64,000 bases of DNA, from positions 434,001 to 498,000 of the forward strand of contig NZ_JACXSS010000001.1 in NCBI RefSeq assembly GCF_014850955.1, given 5' to 3'. Both the position numbers and the translations under genes were made by a program. The notes beneath the pieces are model-generated. The model worked only from the letters and a program-made list of their open reading frames with translations. It was not told where the DNA came from and did no database searches. This DNA comes from Methylomonas albis. GTDB lineage: Bacteria > Pseudomonadota > Gammaproteobacteria > Methylococcales > Methylomonadaceae. Of the stretch, positions 44,321 through 55,472 are shown one piece after another; the first letter of the stretch is position 1; each line of letters opens with the position of its first letter.

Positions 44321-46054
44321 TTAAAACCAGAGCATGGCTTGTAGCCAAAAACGGTTTTCGTCGGCATCTTTGGCTGTGCTGCGGTCATTGCCGGTGCGGC
44401 CGGGATTGCCGCCGATAGGCGCGGCCCAGGTGCCGCTGATTTGATAGCGGTTATATTGGGTCAGGTTTATGCTGATGCCGCCGCCCGATAGTTGGTAATT
44501 GTTTTTTCCGCTAAGGTTATTGATGGCGTTTGCCCAGGCGTGGTCATGCAGGGTGATGTGCCCGGTATCGATAAAACTGAGCATTTGCAGTTTGCCGATA
44601 GGCGTGGCATATGGCAGATCCCAGCGTAGTTCGGTGTTGATCACCCAGCCGTGGTCGCCGCTGGCTTCACCTATTGGATAAGCCCTAACCCCGGCCGGAC
44701 CGCCTAAAATAAATTTTTCGGAAGAATCGAGATTGCCGTTGGCTTGCTGGCCGTTAAGGGCGCCGTACAGAGAAAATTGCTCGTTAAGTTTTTGCAATCG
44801 CGCCAGGATATAGGTGAATTTGGCAAAACCGCCTTGGGTTTTCGGACCTTGTAGATCGTTGTATAAGTCGTCGGCATTGTCGCTACGGTCTAAATCGCCC
44901 GCCACCATGCCGATGCGGCCGTTGCTGATGCCGCCGCCAAACCAACTATCCAGGGTATTCGCGGTTAAGCTGACAAGTGCTTCATTGATTTGCCTGTCGC
45001 TAAGGTTTCCTGTCGACCAATTGTCGCGCAGGGCACGATGGTCGAAGCCGACACTTCCCCATAGGCTAGGTTGCCGACTGCGGATAAACGGATAACTAAA
45101 GCCCGTGCCAACGGTATTGGCTTCCCCGGCAAATTTTGCGCCTGGAAAATAGCCGTCCAGCAAATGGTATTGCAGATTGCTGTAATGCAGATCCATGCCC
45201 AGACCGTTTGCCGTTAGCGGTACGGTATAGCGGGCGCTGCCTAACATGGTGCCTTCCGAGCCGGTCATGGTTAACCTTAGCTGGTCGCCAATTCTTAACG
45301 GATCGTTGATATTCAGTAGGCCGTTACCGCGCCATGTCCCGGCATATCGGTTGCCGAAATTATCGCTCCAAACACCGCCTGTTAACAAAGAGCCCTCTTT
45401 AATGTTCACCGTCACTTTGGATGTGCCCGCCGCAGTGCCGCCGCCTAAGCTGGCCTGCGCATTTAGGCCGGGCATGTCGTTAATCAACAGTAAGGAGCGC
45501 TCCAATTCATCTTTACGTAAGGCTTGTCCGGCCCTAACGCTTTGTTGCAAGACATCTTGCAAGCGCAATTCATTTATTCGTAAGCCGTCGCCTTTGATAG
45601 TCAAGCCGTCTTTATCGACCTGGCCTTGGAGGATATTGATTTGGATTTCGCCTTCTGTGACGTCTTGTTTGGGCAGATACGCTTTAGAAAGCAGATAACC
45701 AGAGTTGCGTAATTGTCGGGTGACGTGTTCAGCAAGTTGCTGCAGCTGGGCAAAACTTAGTTCTTTGCCTATCGCCTCGGCCACCCATTGCGATAGTTGC
45801 GGATCAAGGTTTAAGTGTTCCGCACCTTGAAAACGGATGGTTTTAATTTTGATTTTGTCCGTTGCCTGCACGTCGTCAAACTTTAATTCCTGTGCAGGCC
45901 GTTCTATTTCGTTAAGTTGCGGCTGATTAGGTGGCTGCGTCCGTTGCTGTTCATTCAGCAATTGCCCGGCATCCAAAGCACTGGCCGATATACAGTATCC
46001 GGCGAGCGAGATAAATGTCAGCGGTTTCGTAAGATAGCTGGTGTTGATTTCCAT
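44321..46054 (-). CDS. Two-partner secretion transporter (TpsB), FhaC/ShlB family
   Basis: The 577-residue protein has a signal peptide (cleaved near ASA-LDA) and a POTRA region, residues ~65-220, containing IKTIRFQGAEHL and GYLLSKAYLPKQDVTEGEIQINILQG. The C-terminal 16-strand barrel shows SLWGSVGFDHRALRD, GPAGVRAYPIGEASGD (the conserved VRGY-like loop) and a terminal phenylalanine. It sits in the outer membrane and translocates the TpsA protein encoded just downstream on the same strand. Both genes are probably co-transcribed. Confidence 0.92.
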   Translation of the reverse strand: MEINTSYLTKPLTFISLAGYCISASALDAGQLLNEQQRTQPPNQPQLNEIERPAQELKFDDVQATDKIKIKTIRFQGAEHLNLDPQLSQWVAEAIGKELSFAQLQQLAEHVTRQLRNSGYLLSKAYLPKQDVTEGEIQINILQGQVDKDGLTIKGDGLRINELRLQDVLQQSVRAGQALRKDELERSLLLINDMPGLNAQASLGGGTAAGTSKVTVNIKEGSLLTGGVWSDNFGNRYAGTWRGNGLLNINDPLRIGDQLRLTMTGSEGTMLGSARYTVPLTANGLGMDLHYSNLQYHLLDGYFPGAKFAGEANTVGTGFSYPFIRSRQPSLWGSVGFDHRALRDNWSTGNLSDRQINEALVSLTANTLDSWFGGGISNGRIGMVAGDLDRSDNADDLYNDLQGPKTQGGFAKFTYILARLQKLNEQFSLYGALNGQQANGNLDSSEKFILGGPAGVRAYPIGEASGDHGWVINTELRWDLPYATPIGKLQMLSFIDTGHITLHDHAWANAINNLSGKNNYQLSGGGISINLTQYNRYQISGTWAAPIGGNPGRTGNDRSTAKDADENRFWLQAMLWF

Positions 46055-46372
46055 CGTCTATTCGGGTAATAACTGGGGTCTATTGCCATTTTGCAAGCAA
46101 AGGTGTTCTTGATCCGGGAAACTAGGGCTGATTGACGGCGTGGGATATTGGCGTATTTTTCGGCGTATCGCAACGGCAGTTTTCCGCAAGCTACGCTGCC
46201 GGGCGGAGCGTATATTGCGTAGCGCATGAATAATTTGGTGAAAGCCATACTAGGACAGCTGAACAGGCTATGTGTCTGCTGAAACAGCACCGTAGAAACC
46301 GCTATGAGTGTTTTGAGCTCGGTTGTGATGCCGGCAGGGTTTAATTTTTCAATCAAACAAGAGGATGTTGTT
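46055..46372. other. 318-bp divergent region, tpsB / AIM24 gene
   Basis: This holds the 5' leaders of both genes. A leftward open frame across it (46356-46018) overlaps the tpsB start, has no recognisable domain and lacks a ribosome site, so I do not call it. GAGGA before the AIM24 ATG is the only clear signal. Confidence 0.5.
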
Positions 46373-47107
46373 ATGCGTTGCCACCAAGTTGACTATCAGA
46401 TTATTGGTCATGACATTCAAATGGTCGAAGTCGAACTCGATCCCAACGAAACCGTGATTGCCGAAGCGGGGGCGATGACCTACCTCGAGCAGGATATAGA
46501 CTTCGAAGCCAAGATGGGTGACGGCTCGGGCGGTGTGATGGATAAATTGTTTGGCATAGGCAAACGCATGCTGACCGGCGAGTCGGTATTTTTGACCCAT
46601 TTTACCAATCACGGGGCGCAAAAACGCCGGGTGGCTTTTGCCGCGCCGTTTCCGGGTTCCATCGCGGCATTGAATATGGCTGAATTGGGTGAAGAGGTGA
46701 TTTGCCAGAAGTCGGCATTTTTGGCCGCCGCCTACGGCACCCAAGTGGATATTGCCTTTAACAAGCGCCTGGGCAGCGGCTTTTTCGGCGGCGAAGGCTT
46801 TATTCTGCAACGCTTGCGCGGCGATGGCATGGCCTTTATTCACGCCGGCGGCACGGTGATTCGCAAGGAATTGCGCAACGAAACCTTACGCTTGGATACC
46901 GGCTGTCTGGTGGCGTTCAGCGGTGACATCGATTACAACATTGGCATGAGCGGCGGTTTGAAAAGCATGCTGTTCGGTGGGGAAGGATTGTTTCTGGCGA
47001 CGCTGAAAGGTACAGGTTCGGTGTGGATCCAAAGCATGCCGTTTTCGCGTTTGGCTGAGCGGGTGTTGAGTCAATATAAACCGCTGCTTGGTCAGGATAG
47101 CCAATAA
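46373..47107 (+). CDS. TIGR00266/AIM24 family protein
   Basis: From the ATG at 46373 (GAGGA seven bases upstream) the protein has 244 residues. It matches the AIM24 family in [78 protein letters not shown] and the glycine-rich middle. These are beta-sandwich proteins related to tryptophan-RNA attenuator-like folds with no defined bacterial function. There is no signal peptide. It converges with radC. Confidence 0.88.
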   Translation: MRCHQVDYQIIGHDIQMVEVELDPNETVIAEAGAMTYLEQDIDFEAKMGDGSGGVMDKLFGIGKRMLTGESVFLTHFTNHGAQKRRVAFAAPFPGSIAALNMAELGEEVICQKSAFLAAAYGTQVDIAFNKRLGSGFFGGEGFILQRLRGDGMAFIHAGGTVIRKELRNETLRLDTGCLVAFSGDIDYNIGMSGGLKSMLFGGEGLFLATLKGTGSVWIQSMPFSRLAERVLSQYKPLLGQDSQ

Positions 47108-47120
47108 AGACTGTCGAATA

Positions 47121-47795
47121 TTACAGTAAGCCGTGTTCTGCGAACGAAAATGGCTGGCCGTCGCCGACGATGAAATGGTCCAGTACCCGGATGTCAAACA
47201 GGCCCAGTGCCTGTTTGAGTTTATCGGTAATTTGTCTGTCGGCCTGACTAGGTTCGTTGATGCCGGACGGATGGTTGTGCGCAAAAATGACCGCAGCGGC
47301 ATGATGAAACAAGGCCCGTTTGGCCACTTCGCGCGGGTAGACGCTGGCGCCGTCGATAGTGCCGCGAAACAATTCTTCCCATTGAATCACCCGATGCTGA
47401 TTGTCCATAAACAGGCAGGCGAATACTTCGTAACTGTAGCCGCGCAATTGGGCGCTAAGATAGGCCCGAGTGATGTCCGGGCTGGTTAAGGCGTTGCCGC
47501 GTTGCAGAATCTCGGCAAAATGCCGACGGGCCATTTCCAGCACCGCTTGCAACTGGGCGTATTTAGCCTCACCCAAACCGTTGCTCTGGCAAAAACGCTG
47601 TTGATCGGCGCCGAGCAAAGCCTGCAGGGAACCGTATTCGCTCAACAAATCGCGGGCCATGTCTACCGCTGATTTGCCGGGCGTGCCGGTGCGGAGAAAA
47701 ATTGCCAGCAGCTCGGCGTCGGTCAGTGCGGTAGCGCCGCGTTGCAACAGTTTTTCGCGGGGGCGCTCGTCGGTTGGCCAATCTTTGATGCTCAT
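47121..47795 (-). CDS. radC: RadC family JAB/MPN-domain protein
   Basis: The 224-residue protein starts at ATG 47795, which has AGGAGG five bases upstream. An N-terminal helix-hairpin-helix part ([28 protein letters not shown]) precedes the JAB metalloprotease-like domain. That domain has the ExnHSHxPxxxD-type motif as [23 protein letters not shown]. RadC was first linked to DNA repair, but its actual function is unsettled. It is divergent from coaBC, the order seen in Pseudomonas. Confidence 0.93.
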   Translation of the reverse strand: MSIKDWPTDERPREKLLQRGATALTDAELLAIFLRTGTPGKSAVDMARDLLSEYGSLQALLGADQQRFCQSNGLGEAKYAQLQAVLEMARRHFAEILQRGNALTSPDITRAYLSAQLRGYSYEVFACLFMDNQHRVIQWEELFRGTIDGASVYPREVAKRALFHHAAAVIFAHNHPSGINEPSQADRQITDKLKQALGLFDIRVLDHFIVGDGQPFSFAEHGLL

Positions 47796-47875
47796 CAACT
47801 CCTCCTGGCCGTTAATAAAAGATTTAAGCATAGAAGAATCGGGTCGAGTTTGCCATAATTCCAGAAATCGATCTT

Positions 47876-49093
47876 TTGGGGACGAATATTAACAAGCGAA
47901 TTTTATTGGGGGTTTGCGGCGGGATCGCGGCGTATAAAGCGGCGGAACTGCTGCGCTTGTTGCGAAAGCAAGGCTATGAAGTGCGCGTGGTGATGACCGC
48001 GGCTGCCCGCCAGTTTGTCACGCCGCTGACCTTCCAGGCCTTGAGCGGCCATGCAGTGCATAGCGATTTGCTGGATGTCGAACAAGAACAGGCGATGAGC
48101 CATATTCATTTGGCCCGCTGGGCGGACCTGCTGCTGATTGCGCCGGCGACCGCCGATATGCTGGCAAAAATGGCGCATGGCCTGGCTGACGATTTGCTGT
48201 CTACCTTGTATCTTGCGGCGGAATGCCCGGTTTTCGTGGCGCCGGCAATGAATCAGGCGATGTGGAGCAAACCGGTAACGCAAGATAACATTGCCCGCTT
48301 GCAAGGTCATGGCGTGTATTGCCTCGGCCCGGTGGCCGGAGAGCAGGCTTGCGGCGAGCAAGGCTTGGGACGGATGGTCGAGCCTGCCGATATTTGCCGG
48401 CAATTGCTGGAACATACGCAGCCCGGTGTGCTTGCGGGGGTCAATATTGTTATCAGTGCGGGACCGACTCGCGAGCCGCTTGATCCGGTGCGTTACATCA
48501 CTAACCGCAGTTCCGGCAAAATGGGTTATGCCCTGGCGGCTGCAGCCTTGTCCTCTGGCGCCAATGTCACCTTGGTAAGCGGCCCGGTGAGCTTGCCGGT
48601 GCCAGCCGGAGCCAAACTTATTCCTGTGGAAACTGCGTTGCAAATGTATGATGCGGTGATAACGCATAGCCGAACGGCGGATATATACATTGGCGCGGCG
48701 GCGGTGGCAGATTACCGGCCGCAACAATTGGCTGAGCGTAAGATAAAAAAAGGCGACGACACCAGCAATATACCCTTGGCAAAAAATCCGGACATCATCA
48801 CCGCCGTCGCCAATTTGCAGCCAAAACCCTTAGTGGTGGGATTTGCCGCTGAAACCGACGATCTGGAAAATTATGCTAAACATAAGTTGCAAAGCAAAAA
48901 CCTGGACCTGATTGCCGCAAATTGGGTGGGACAGACTGAGGGCGGGTTCGAGAGCGATCGCAACGCCTTGCAAGTATTTTGGCCAGGTGGTCAACAAATT
49001 CTGCCGATGACTGATAAAAATACTTTAGCCGCACAGCTACTTAAACTGATAGCCGAGAAATTGCATGAAAAAAATCCAGTTAAAAATTCTTGA
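47876..49093 (+). CDS. coaBC: Bifunctional phosphopantothenoylcysteine synthetase/decarboxylase CoaBC
   Basis: CoaBC makes 4'-phosphopantetheine precursors for coenzyme A. The N-terminal flavin decarboxylase CoaC has [22 protein letters not shown], its active-site histidine in [11 protein letters not shown], and APAMNQAMW. The C-terminal CTP-using CoaB has [28 protein letters not shown] and FAAETDD. The frame is open from TTG 47876 (405 residues), but GGGGA at 47878-47882 lies five bases before an ATT codon (47888), which would make a 401-residue protein with a rare start. It overlaps dut by 29 bases. Confidence 0.94.
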   Translation: MGTNINKRILLGVCGGIAAYKAAELLRLLRKQGYEVRVVMTAAARQFVTPLTFQALSGHAVHSDLLDVEQEQAMSHIHLARWADLLLIAPATADMLAKMAHGLADDLLSTLYLAAECPVFVAPAMNQAMWSKPVTQDNIARLQGHGVYCLGPVAGEQACGEQGLGRMVEPADICRQLLEHTQPGVLAGVNIVISAGPTREPLDPVRYITNRSSGKMGYALAAAALSSGANVTLVSGPVSLPVPAGAKLIPVETALQMYDAVITHSRTADIYIGAAAVADYRPQQLAERKIKKGDDTSNIPLAKNPDIITAVANLQPKPLVVGFAAETDDLENYAKHKLQSKNLDLIAANWVGQTEGGFESDRNALQVFWPGGQQILPMTDKNTLAAQLLKLIAEKLHEKNPVKNS

Positions 49094-49520
49094 TCCGCGC
49101 CTGGGTCGGGAGATTGCTTTGCCCGCCTATGCCACGCACGGTTCGGCGGGACTGGATTTGCGGGCCTGCCTGGATCAGGCTTTGACCTTGCTGCCGGGTG
49201 AAACCGCGTTGATACCCACTGGTCTGGCCATTCATATCGATGACCCGCATTTGGCGGCAGTATTGTTGCCGCGTTCCGGACTCGGCCACAAGCACGGTAT
49301 TGTATTGGGCAATTTGGTGGGTTTGATCGACTCTGATTATCAGGGGCAGATTTTTATCTCTTGCTGGAATCGCGGCAACAGCACCTTTACCGTCGAGATC
49401 GGTGAGCGCATTGCGCAAATGGTGTTCGTGCCGGTGGTGCAGGCCGAATTCGAATGCGTAGCCGAGTTTGACGAAAGCCATCGCGGTAGCGGCGGTTTCG
49501 GGCACAGCGGTCGGCATTAA
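49065..49520 (+). CDS. dut: dUTP pyrophosphatase
   Basis: The 151-residue protein hydrolyses dUTP to dUMP and keeps uracil out of DNA. All five family motifs are seen: the GSAGLDLRA motif, [37 protein letters not shown] and the C-terminal glycine-rich arm GSGGFGHSG that closes on the substrate. The length equals that of E. coli Dut. It starts inside coaBC, as in E. coli and Pseudomonas, so translation is coupled. Dcd upstream in the window makes its substrate. Confidence 0.96.
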   Translation: MKKIQLKILDPRLGREIALPAYATHGSAGLDLRACLDQALTLLPGETALIPTGLAIHIDDPHLAAVLLPRSGLGHKHGIVLGNLVGLIDSDYQGQIFISCWNRGNSTFTVEIGERIAQMVFVPVVQAEFECVAEFDESHRGSGGFGHSGRH

Positions 49521-49535
49521 GCGGAGCCGCGACGG

Positions 49536-52073
49536 ATGGGACGCATATTTAGCTTAGTGGCCGGCATCGCGGCGCTGATGGTGTTATTGGCCGGCGGCGG
49601 CGCCTATTGGTTTTCGGCGGCTCAGGTTAGGGAAACCCAACAAACCAGTACCACGGCCATTGCCAGCGGTATGACGGTCAGCATCGTCAGCCAGATCGAA
49701 ACGCTGCAGAGGGTCATCGATGGTCTGGCGCAGGCCCCGGATGTGGTGGCGGTACTTGCTAGCGATAGCCGCAATCAAACGGCGTTAGATAACGTTGCAA
49801 CCAGACTACAGAATACGATTCCACAAGCCATGCGTGTGCGCTTGTTGCCGGCGACGGTCAGTGAGCCCGATCTTACCCAAGTGCCGAATATGGGCTTTGC
49901 CGATTTGGAAATGGTGCGCGCCACACTCACCGCCAAGCAAAAGCCGTTTGTGCAAGGCGAGGGTGAACATCGGCATTTGGCTATGACTGCTGCGGTCAGT
50001 CAAAATCAGCAGGTGATTGGCGTGATTTTGGTTAGTTTGAAGCCGGATTTGTTGCAACAGCTGATCACCAAGACTACCGTCAGCAATGGTTATGTGGAGA
50101 TTAAGCAAGAACAGGCCGTATTGGCCAGCGCTGGCGTGCCGGAATTGAAGGGCGACGAACCGCAAGTGATGCCGCTGACTAACAGCCGCTGGTTGTTGGA
50201 GCTTTCCATCGGTGGTGGCACCAATGCCGGTGACATCGTTTTATTTTCCTGCATTATCCTAATCCCTACCTTGTTGGGGTGCCTGGCGTTTTTTGTCGGT
50301 TATCGTAAATTGGCCGATTATCTGCACCATGATCAACGCAGTATTTTAAAGGCCGCCAAGGACATGATGACCGGCAAGCAGGTCGGTCACTATCCGGTGC
50401 AACTCGACGAAATGCGGCCGATTATTTCTACGTTGGCGCAGTTTAAGCGCATCCTGGAACAAGAAAAAACCCCGAGTAAGGCGCCTGAAGAGTTGGGTGA
50501 AAACGACTTTTTCGATGAGTCATTCGATATAGATTTTCTCGAAGAGCCACCTAAAACAGCCGAACACTATGCCAGTGTGCCGGTCAGCTTGGGCACGGCG
50601 TCTATTAGCATGGCCGAGCAGGCGCCGCTTAGTGCTGCTGCTCCCGCCGAGAAATCTGCACCCGTCGCGATGCCGACCGTTGCGCCAACGGCGGGCGAGT
50701 CTTTTGCCGATATTTTCCGTACGTACGATATTCGCGGCATAGTTGGGCGTGGTTTGACGGCGGAAACAGTGCAAAATATCGGCCGGGCTTTAGCTAGCGA
50801 GGCCAGACAGCTGAATATCAAGACTATTGTGATGGGTAGGGACGGGCGCCTCTCTAGTCCGGGTCTGTCGGACGCGCTGGCAAAGGGCATTACCGAGGCC
50901 GGTTGTGATGTACTTAACATTGGCCTGGTACCGACACCACTGCTGTATTTTGTTACCCAGCACAGCGAAGGCCGTAGTGGCGTGATGATTACCGGTAGCC
51001 ACAATCCGGCCGACTATAACGGCCTAAAACTGGTTTTGAACGGTGAAACCTTATCCGGCGACAAGATTCAACAACTTAAAAAGCGCATCGAAGCCGGCGA
51101 TTTTAGCGCCGGAGCGCCTGGCTCAATAGAGCTGAATAGCTTATTCAGCAACGAATATATCGGCATGATCTCCGACGATGTGCATTTGGTTAGGCCCATG
51201 AAAGTGGCTATCGATTGCGGCAATGGTGCCGCCGGACAGTTGGCGCCGATTTTACTGCGCACGATGGGGTGTGAGGTGATTGAGCTGTATTGCGAGATCG
51301 ACGGCAACTTCCCTAATCATCACCCCGACCCCAGCAAGCCGGAAAATCTGGCCGATCTGATCAAGGCAGTGCAGCATTATGACGCTGACGTCGGGGTGGC
51401 TTTCGACGGCGACGGCGATAGGATAGGGGTGGTTGATTCCGGCGGTAAAATTATCTGGCCGGACCGGCAAATGATGCTGTATGCCCGCGATGTATTGGCC
51501 AATAAACCGGGCGCGGAAATTATTTACGATGTGAAATGCTCCCGGCATTTGCATGATCAAATCGTTAAGCGCGGCGGCCGGCCGTTAATGTGGAAAAGCG
51601 GCCATTCTTTAATGAAAGCCAAGCTCAAGGAAACTGCAGCGGCGCTGGCGGGTGAAATGAGCGGGCATATTTTCTTTAATGATCGATGGTTTGGTTTCGA
51701 CGATGCCTTATACGCGGCGGCGCGGTTGATCGAAATTCTGTCCGGCGATATGCGTAGTAGTAGCGATGTGTTTGCCGAACTGCCGGACAGTATCAACACA
51801 CCGGAACTGCATGTGCCGATGGCCGAAGGCGAAGGTGTACGTTTCGTAGAACAGCTATTCAGCCAGGCCAAATTTAAAGACGGCAAGATTATTAATATCG
51901 ACGGCATGCGCGTCGAATTTACCGACGGCTGGGGTTTGGTTAGAGCTTCCAATACCACGCCGGTGTTGACCGTGCGTTTCGAAGCGGATAGCCAGGACGC
52001 AATGCAGCGTATTCAAACTCAATTCAGGCAGCTGATGCTGCAAATTAAACCCGATATCAAACTACCTTTTTAA
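49536..52073 (+). CDS. algC: Membrane-anchored phosphomannomutase/phosphoglucomutase AlgC
   Basis: The 845-residue protein has an N-terminal membrane region (helices at ~7-27 and ~230-255 enclosing a periplasmic sensor-like segment), a cytosolic linker, and from ~387 a complete hexose-phosphate mutase. The catalytic phosphoserine is in MITGSHNPADYNGLK (about residue 488), the Mg site is AFDGDGDRIG (about 624), and the sugar loop is GEMSGHIFFND (about 705). It interconverts mannose or glucose 6- and 1-phosphates for polysaccharide synthesis. The long membrane form is also found in Pseudomonas, in the same gene order. Confidence 0.92.
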   Translation: MGRIFSLVAGIAALMVLLAGGGAYWFSAAQVRETQQTSTTAIASGMTVSIVSQIETLQRVIDGLAQAPDVVAVLASDSRNQTALDNVATRLQNTIPQAMRVRLLPATVSEPDLTQVPNMGFADLEMVRATLTAKQKPFVQGEGEHRHLAMTAAVSQNQQVIGVILVSLKPDLLQQLITKTTVSNGYVEIKQEQAVLASAGVPELKGDEPQVMPLTNSRWLLELSIGGGTNAGDIVLFSCIILIPTLLGCLAFFVGYRKLADYLHHDQRSILKAAKDMMTGKQVGHYPVQLDEMRPIISTLAQFKRILEQEKTPSKAPEELGENDFFDESFDIDFLEEPPKTAEHYASVPVSLGTASISMAEQAPLSAAAPAEKSAPVAMPTVAPTAGESFADIFRTYDIRGIVGRGLTAETVQNIGRALASEARQLNIKTIVMGRDGRLSSPGLSDALAKGITEAGCDVLNIGLVPTPLLYFVTQHSEGRSGVMITGSHNPADYNGLKLVLNGETLSGDKIQQLKKRIEAGDFSAGAPGSIELNSLFSNEYIGMISDDVHLVRPMKVAIDCGNGAAGQLAPILLRTMGCEVIELYCEIDGNFPNHHPDPSKPENLADLIKAVQHYDADVGVAFDGDGDRIGVVDSGGKIIWPDRQMMLYARDVLANKPGAEIIYDVKCSRHLHDQIVKRGGRPLMWKSGHSLMKAKLKETAAALAGEMSGHIFFNDRWFGFDDALYAAARLIEILSGDMRSSSDVFAELPDSINTPELHVPMAEGEGVRFVEQLFSQAKFKDGKIINIDGMRVEFTDGWGLVRASNTTPVLTVRFEADSQDAMQRIQTQFRQLMLQIKPDIKLPF

Positions 52074-53966
<1,893 letters not shown>

Positions 53967-53984
53967 GGGGATGTCGGTTGATGC

Positions 53985-54560
53985 TCAGCCCAGTAGGCTG
54001 ACCAATTGATGCAGGGGCGGCAATATCATCATTTTTGCCAATTGCAGTAACACTAGCGCGACCAAGGGTGATAAATCAATGCCGCCCAAGTCCGGTAGTA
54101 CTTTACGGCACACGTTCAATAGTGGATCGGTCAAGCTGTACAAAATCGACGAGGCAGAGCCATAGCTGCCGCGAGCGAACCAGCTGAGGATGGCGCTGGC
54201 AAAAATGGCGTAAACGAAAATGTCGATCAGCATTTTCAACAAATCGGTAAGCGACAATAGCGTCAATGCGACAAAGCTTACCGATAGGCCCTTAATGGCT
54301 AGTATCGAAAAGTTGGCGACCATTTGCAGCAGCAATGCCAGCACTAAAGACGAGCTGTCTATACGGCCGATGGCAGGAATAAAACGGCGCATGATTCGCA
54401 ACGGCGGGTGGGTGATCTTCACCAGAAATTGCGATACCGGGTTGTAAAAATCGGCCTGGGTCCATTGCAACAAGAAACGCAAGGCGACCGCCAAAATATA
54501 CAACGAAAACAGCGTGTCGATCAGGAACACTATCGGGTCGGTCATATAATTGCTGCCCAT
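53985..54560 (-). CDS. yggT: YggT family membrane protein
   Basis: The 191-residue protein is two tandem YggT units, each with paired membrane helices and a DPLLNV/PPLRI-type motif (FLLQWTQADFYNPVSQFLVKITHPPLRIMRRFIP and LYSLTDPLLNVCRKVLPDLGGIDLSPL). YggT proteins are linked to osmotic adaptation and cell envelope or division processes, but their activity is undefined. The ATG at 54560 shares a base with the proC stop (TAATG) and has GGGAG seven bases upstream, which decides it over an internal ATG at 54545. Confidence 0.92.
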   Translation of the reverse strand: MGSNYMTDPIVFLIDTLFSLYILAVALRFLLQWTQADFYNPVSQFLVKITHPPLRIMRRFIPAIGRIDSSSLVLALLLQMVANFSILAIKGLSVSFVALTLLSLTDLLKMLIDIFVYAIFASAILSWFARGSYGSASSILYSLTDPLLNVCRKVLPDLGGIDLSPLVALVLLQLAKMMILPPLHQLVSLLG

Positions 54561-55387
54561 TAGTTGGCTCCCAGTTGTTTTGACATTTCAATCGAACGGT
54601 CTCTGGCGGCATGCAAGGCTTTGGCAACCAGTTCGACGAAACCGTTTTGTACAAATGTTTCTATGGCTCGTTGAGTGGTGCCGCCAGGCGAAGTTACTCT
54701 GGCGCGTAATTGGGCGGGCGATTCGGCCGATTCCAAGGCAATTTTGGCGGCACCCAACGCGGTTTGTTGAATCAGCAGTCTGGCGGAATGTTCATCCAGG
54801 CCCAATTCCAGGGCGGCTTTTTCCATCGCTTCCATCAACAGGAAAAAATAAGCCGGTCCACTGCCGGAGACGGCTGTCACAGCGTCGAGTTGGCTTTCGT
54901 CATTGACCCATAGTGCCAAACCGACAGCGCGTAAAATATTTTCGGCCAGATCTTTTTGTTCGTCATCAACATTGGTGTTGGCGTGCAATGCTGTCGCACC
55001 GGTTTGCACCAGTGCCGGTGTGTTTGGCATGCAGCGCACGATAGCAACCTCGTTGCCCAACCATTGCGACAGGCTTTGCTGGGAAATGCCGGCGGCAATC
55101 GATACCACGAGCACGTTTTTTTGTTTTAGGCTAGGTGCAATTTGCAAAGCAACATCACGCAGAATTTGTGGTTTAACTGCCAGTACCACTACTTCGACTT
55201 CGTTAACCACTGATTCATTGCTGGTGGAAACGTTTACATGCATTTGATCGGCATGAGCCTGCAAGGTGGCGGGCGCGGTATCCGACACCCAGATCTGCTG
55301 CGGTGAATGACCACTGGCAATCAAGCCGCTGATTAGACTGGTTGCCATATTGCCGCCACCAATAAAACCGATTGTTTTTGTTTTCAT
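54560..55387 (-). CDS. proC: Pyrroline-5-carboxylate reductase ProC
   Basis: ProC reduces pyrroline-5-carboxylate to proline with NAD(P)H. The 275-residue protein (E. coli 269) has the Rossmann motif TIGFIGGGNMATSLISGL. VLAVKPQILRDV and MPNTPALVQTGATALHAN are typical. The C-terminal signature is TAVSGSGPAYFFLLMEAM...LGLD followed by SPGGTTQRAIETF. It forms an operon with yggT, a common arrangement. Confidence 0.96.
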   Translation of the reverse strand: MKTKTIGFIGGGNMATSLISGLIASGHSPQQIWVSDTAPATLQAHADQMHVNVSTSNESVVNEVEVVVLAVKPQILRDVALQIAPSLKQKNVLVVSIAAGISQQSLSQWLGNEVAIVRCMPNTPALVQTGATALHANTNVDDEQKDLAENILRAVGLALWVNDESQLDAVTAVSGSGPAYFFLLMEAMEKAALELGLDEHSARLLIQQTALGAAKIALESAESPAQLRARVTSPGGTTQRAIETFVQNGFVELVAKALHAARDRSIEMSKQLGAN

Positions 55388-55472
55388 AGCTTACTGATTA
55401 TTATGTTGAATCGTTACGGAAACCGCTGTTTGCGGTGCATTCTACATGACAATGGTGGCGTCGCAGAGAATC

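Noticed and set aside
46018-46356. A 112-codon leftward frame overlapping the tpsB start
   Set aside because: There is no ribosome site, no recognisable domain, and it overlaps the tpsB signal peptide in another frame.
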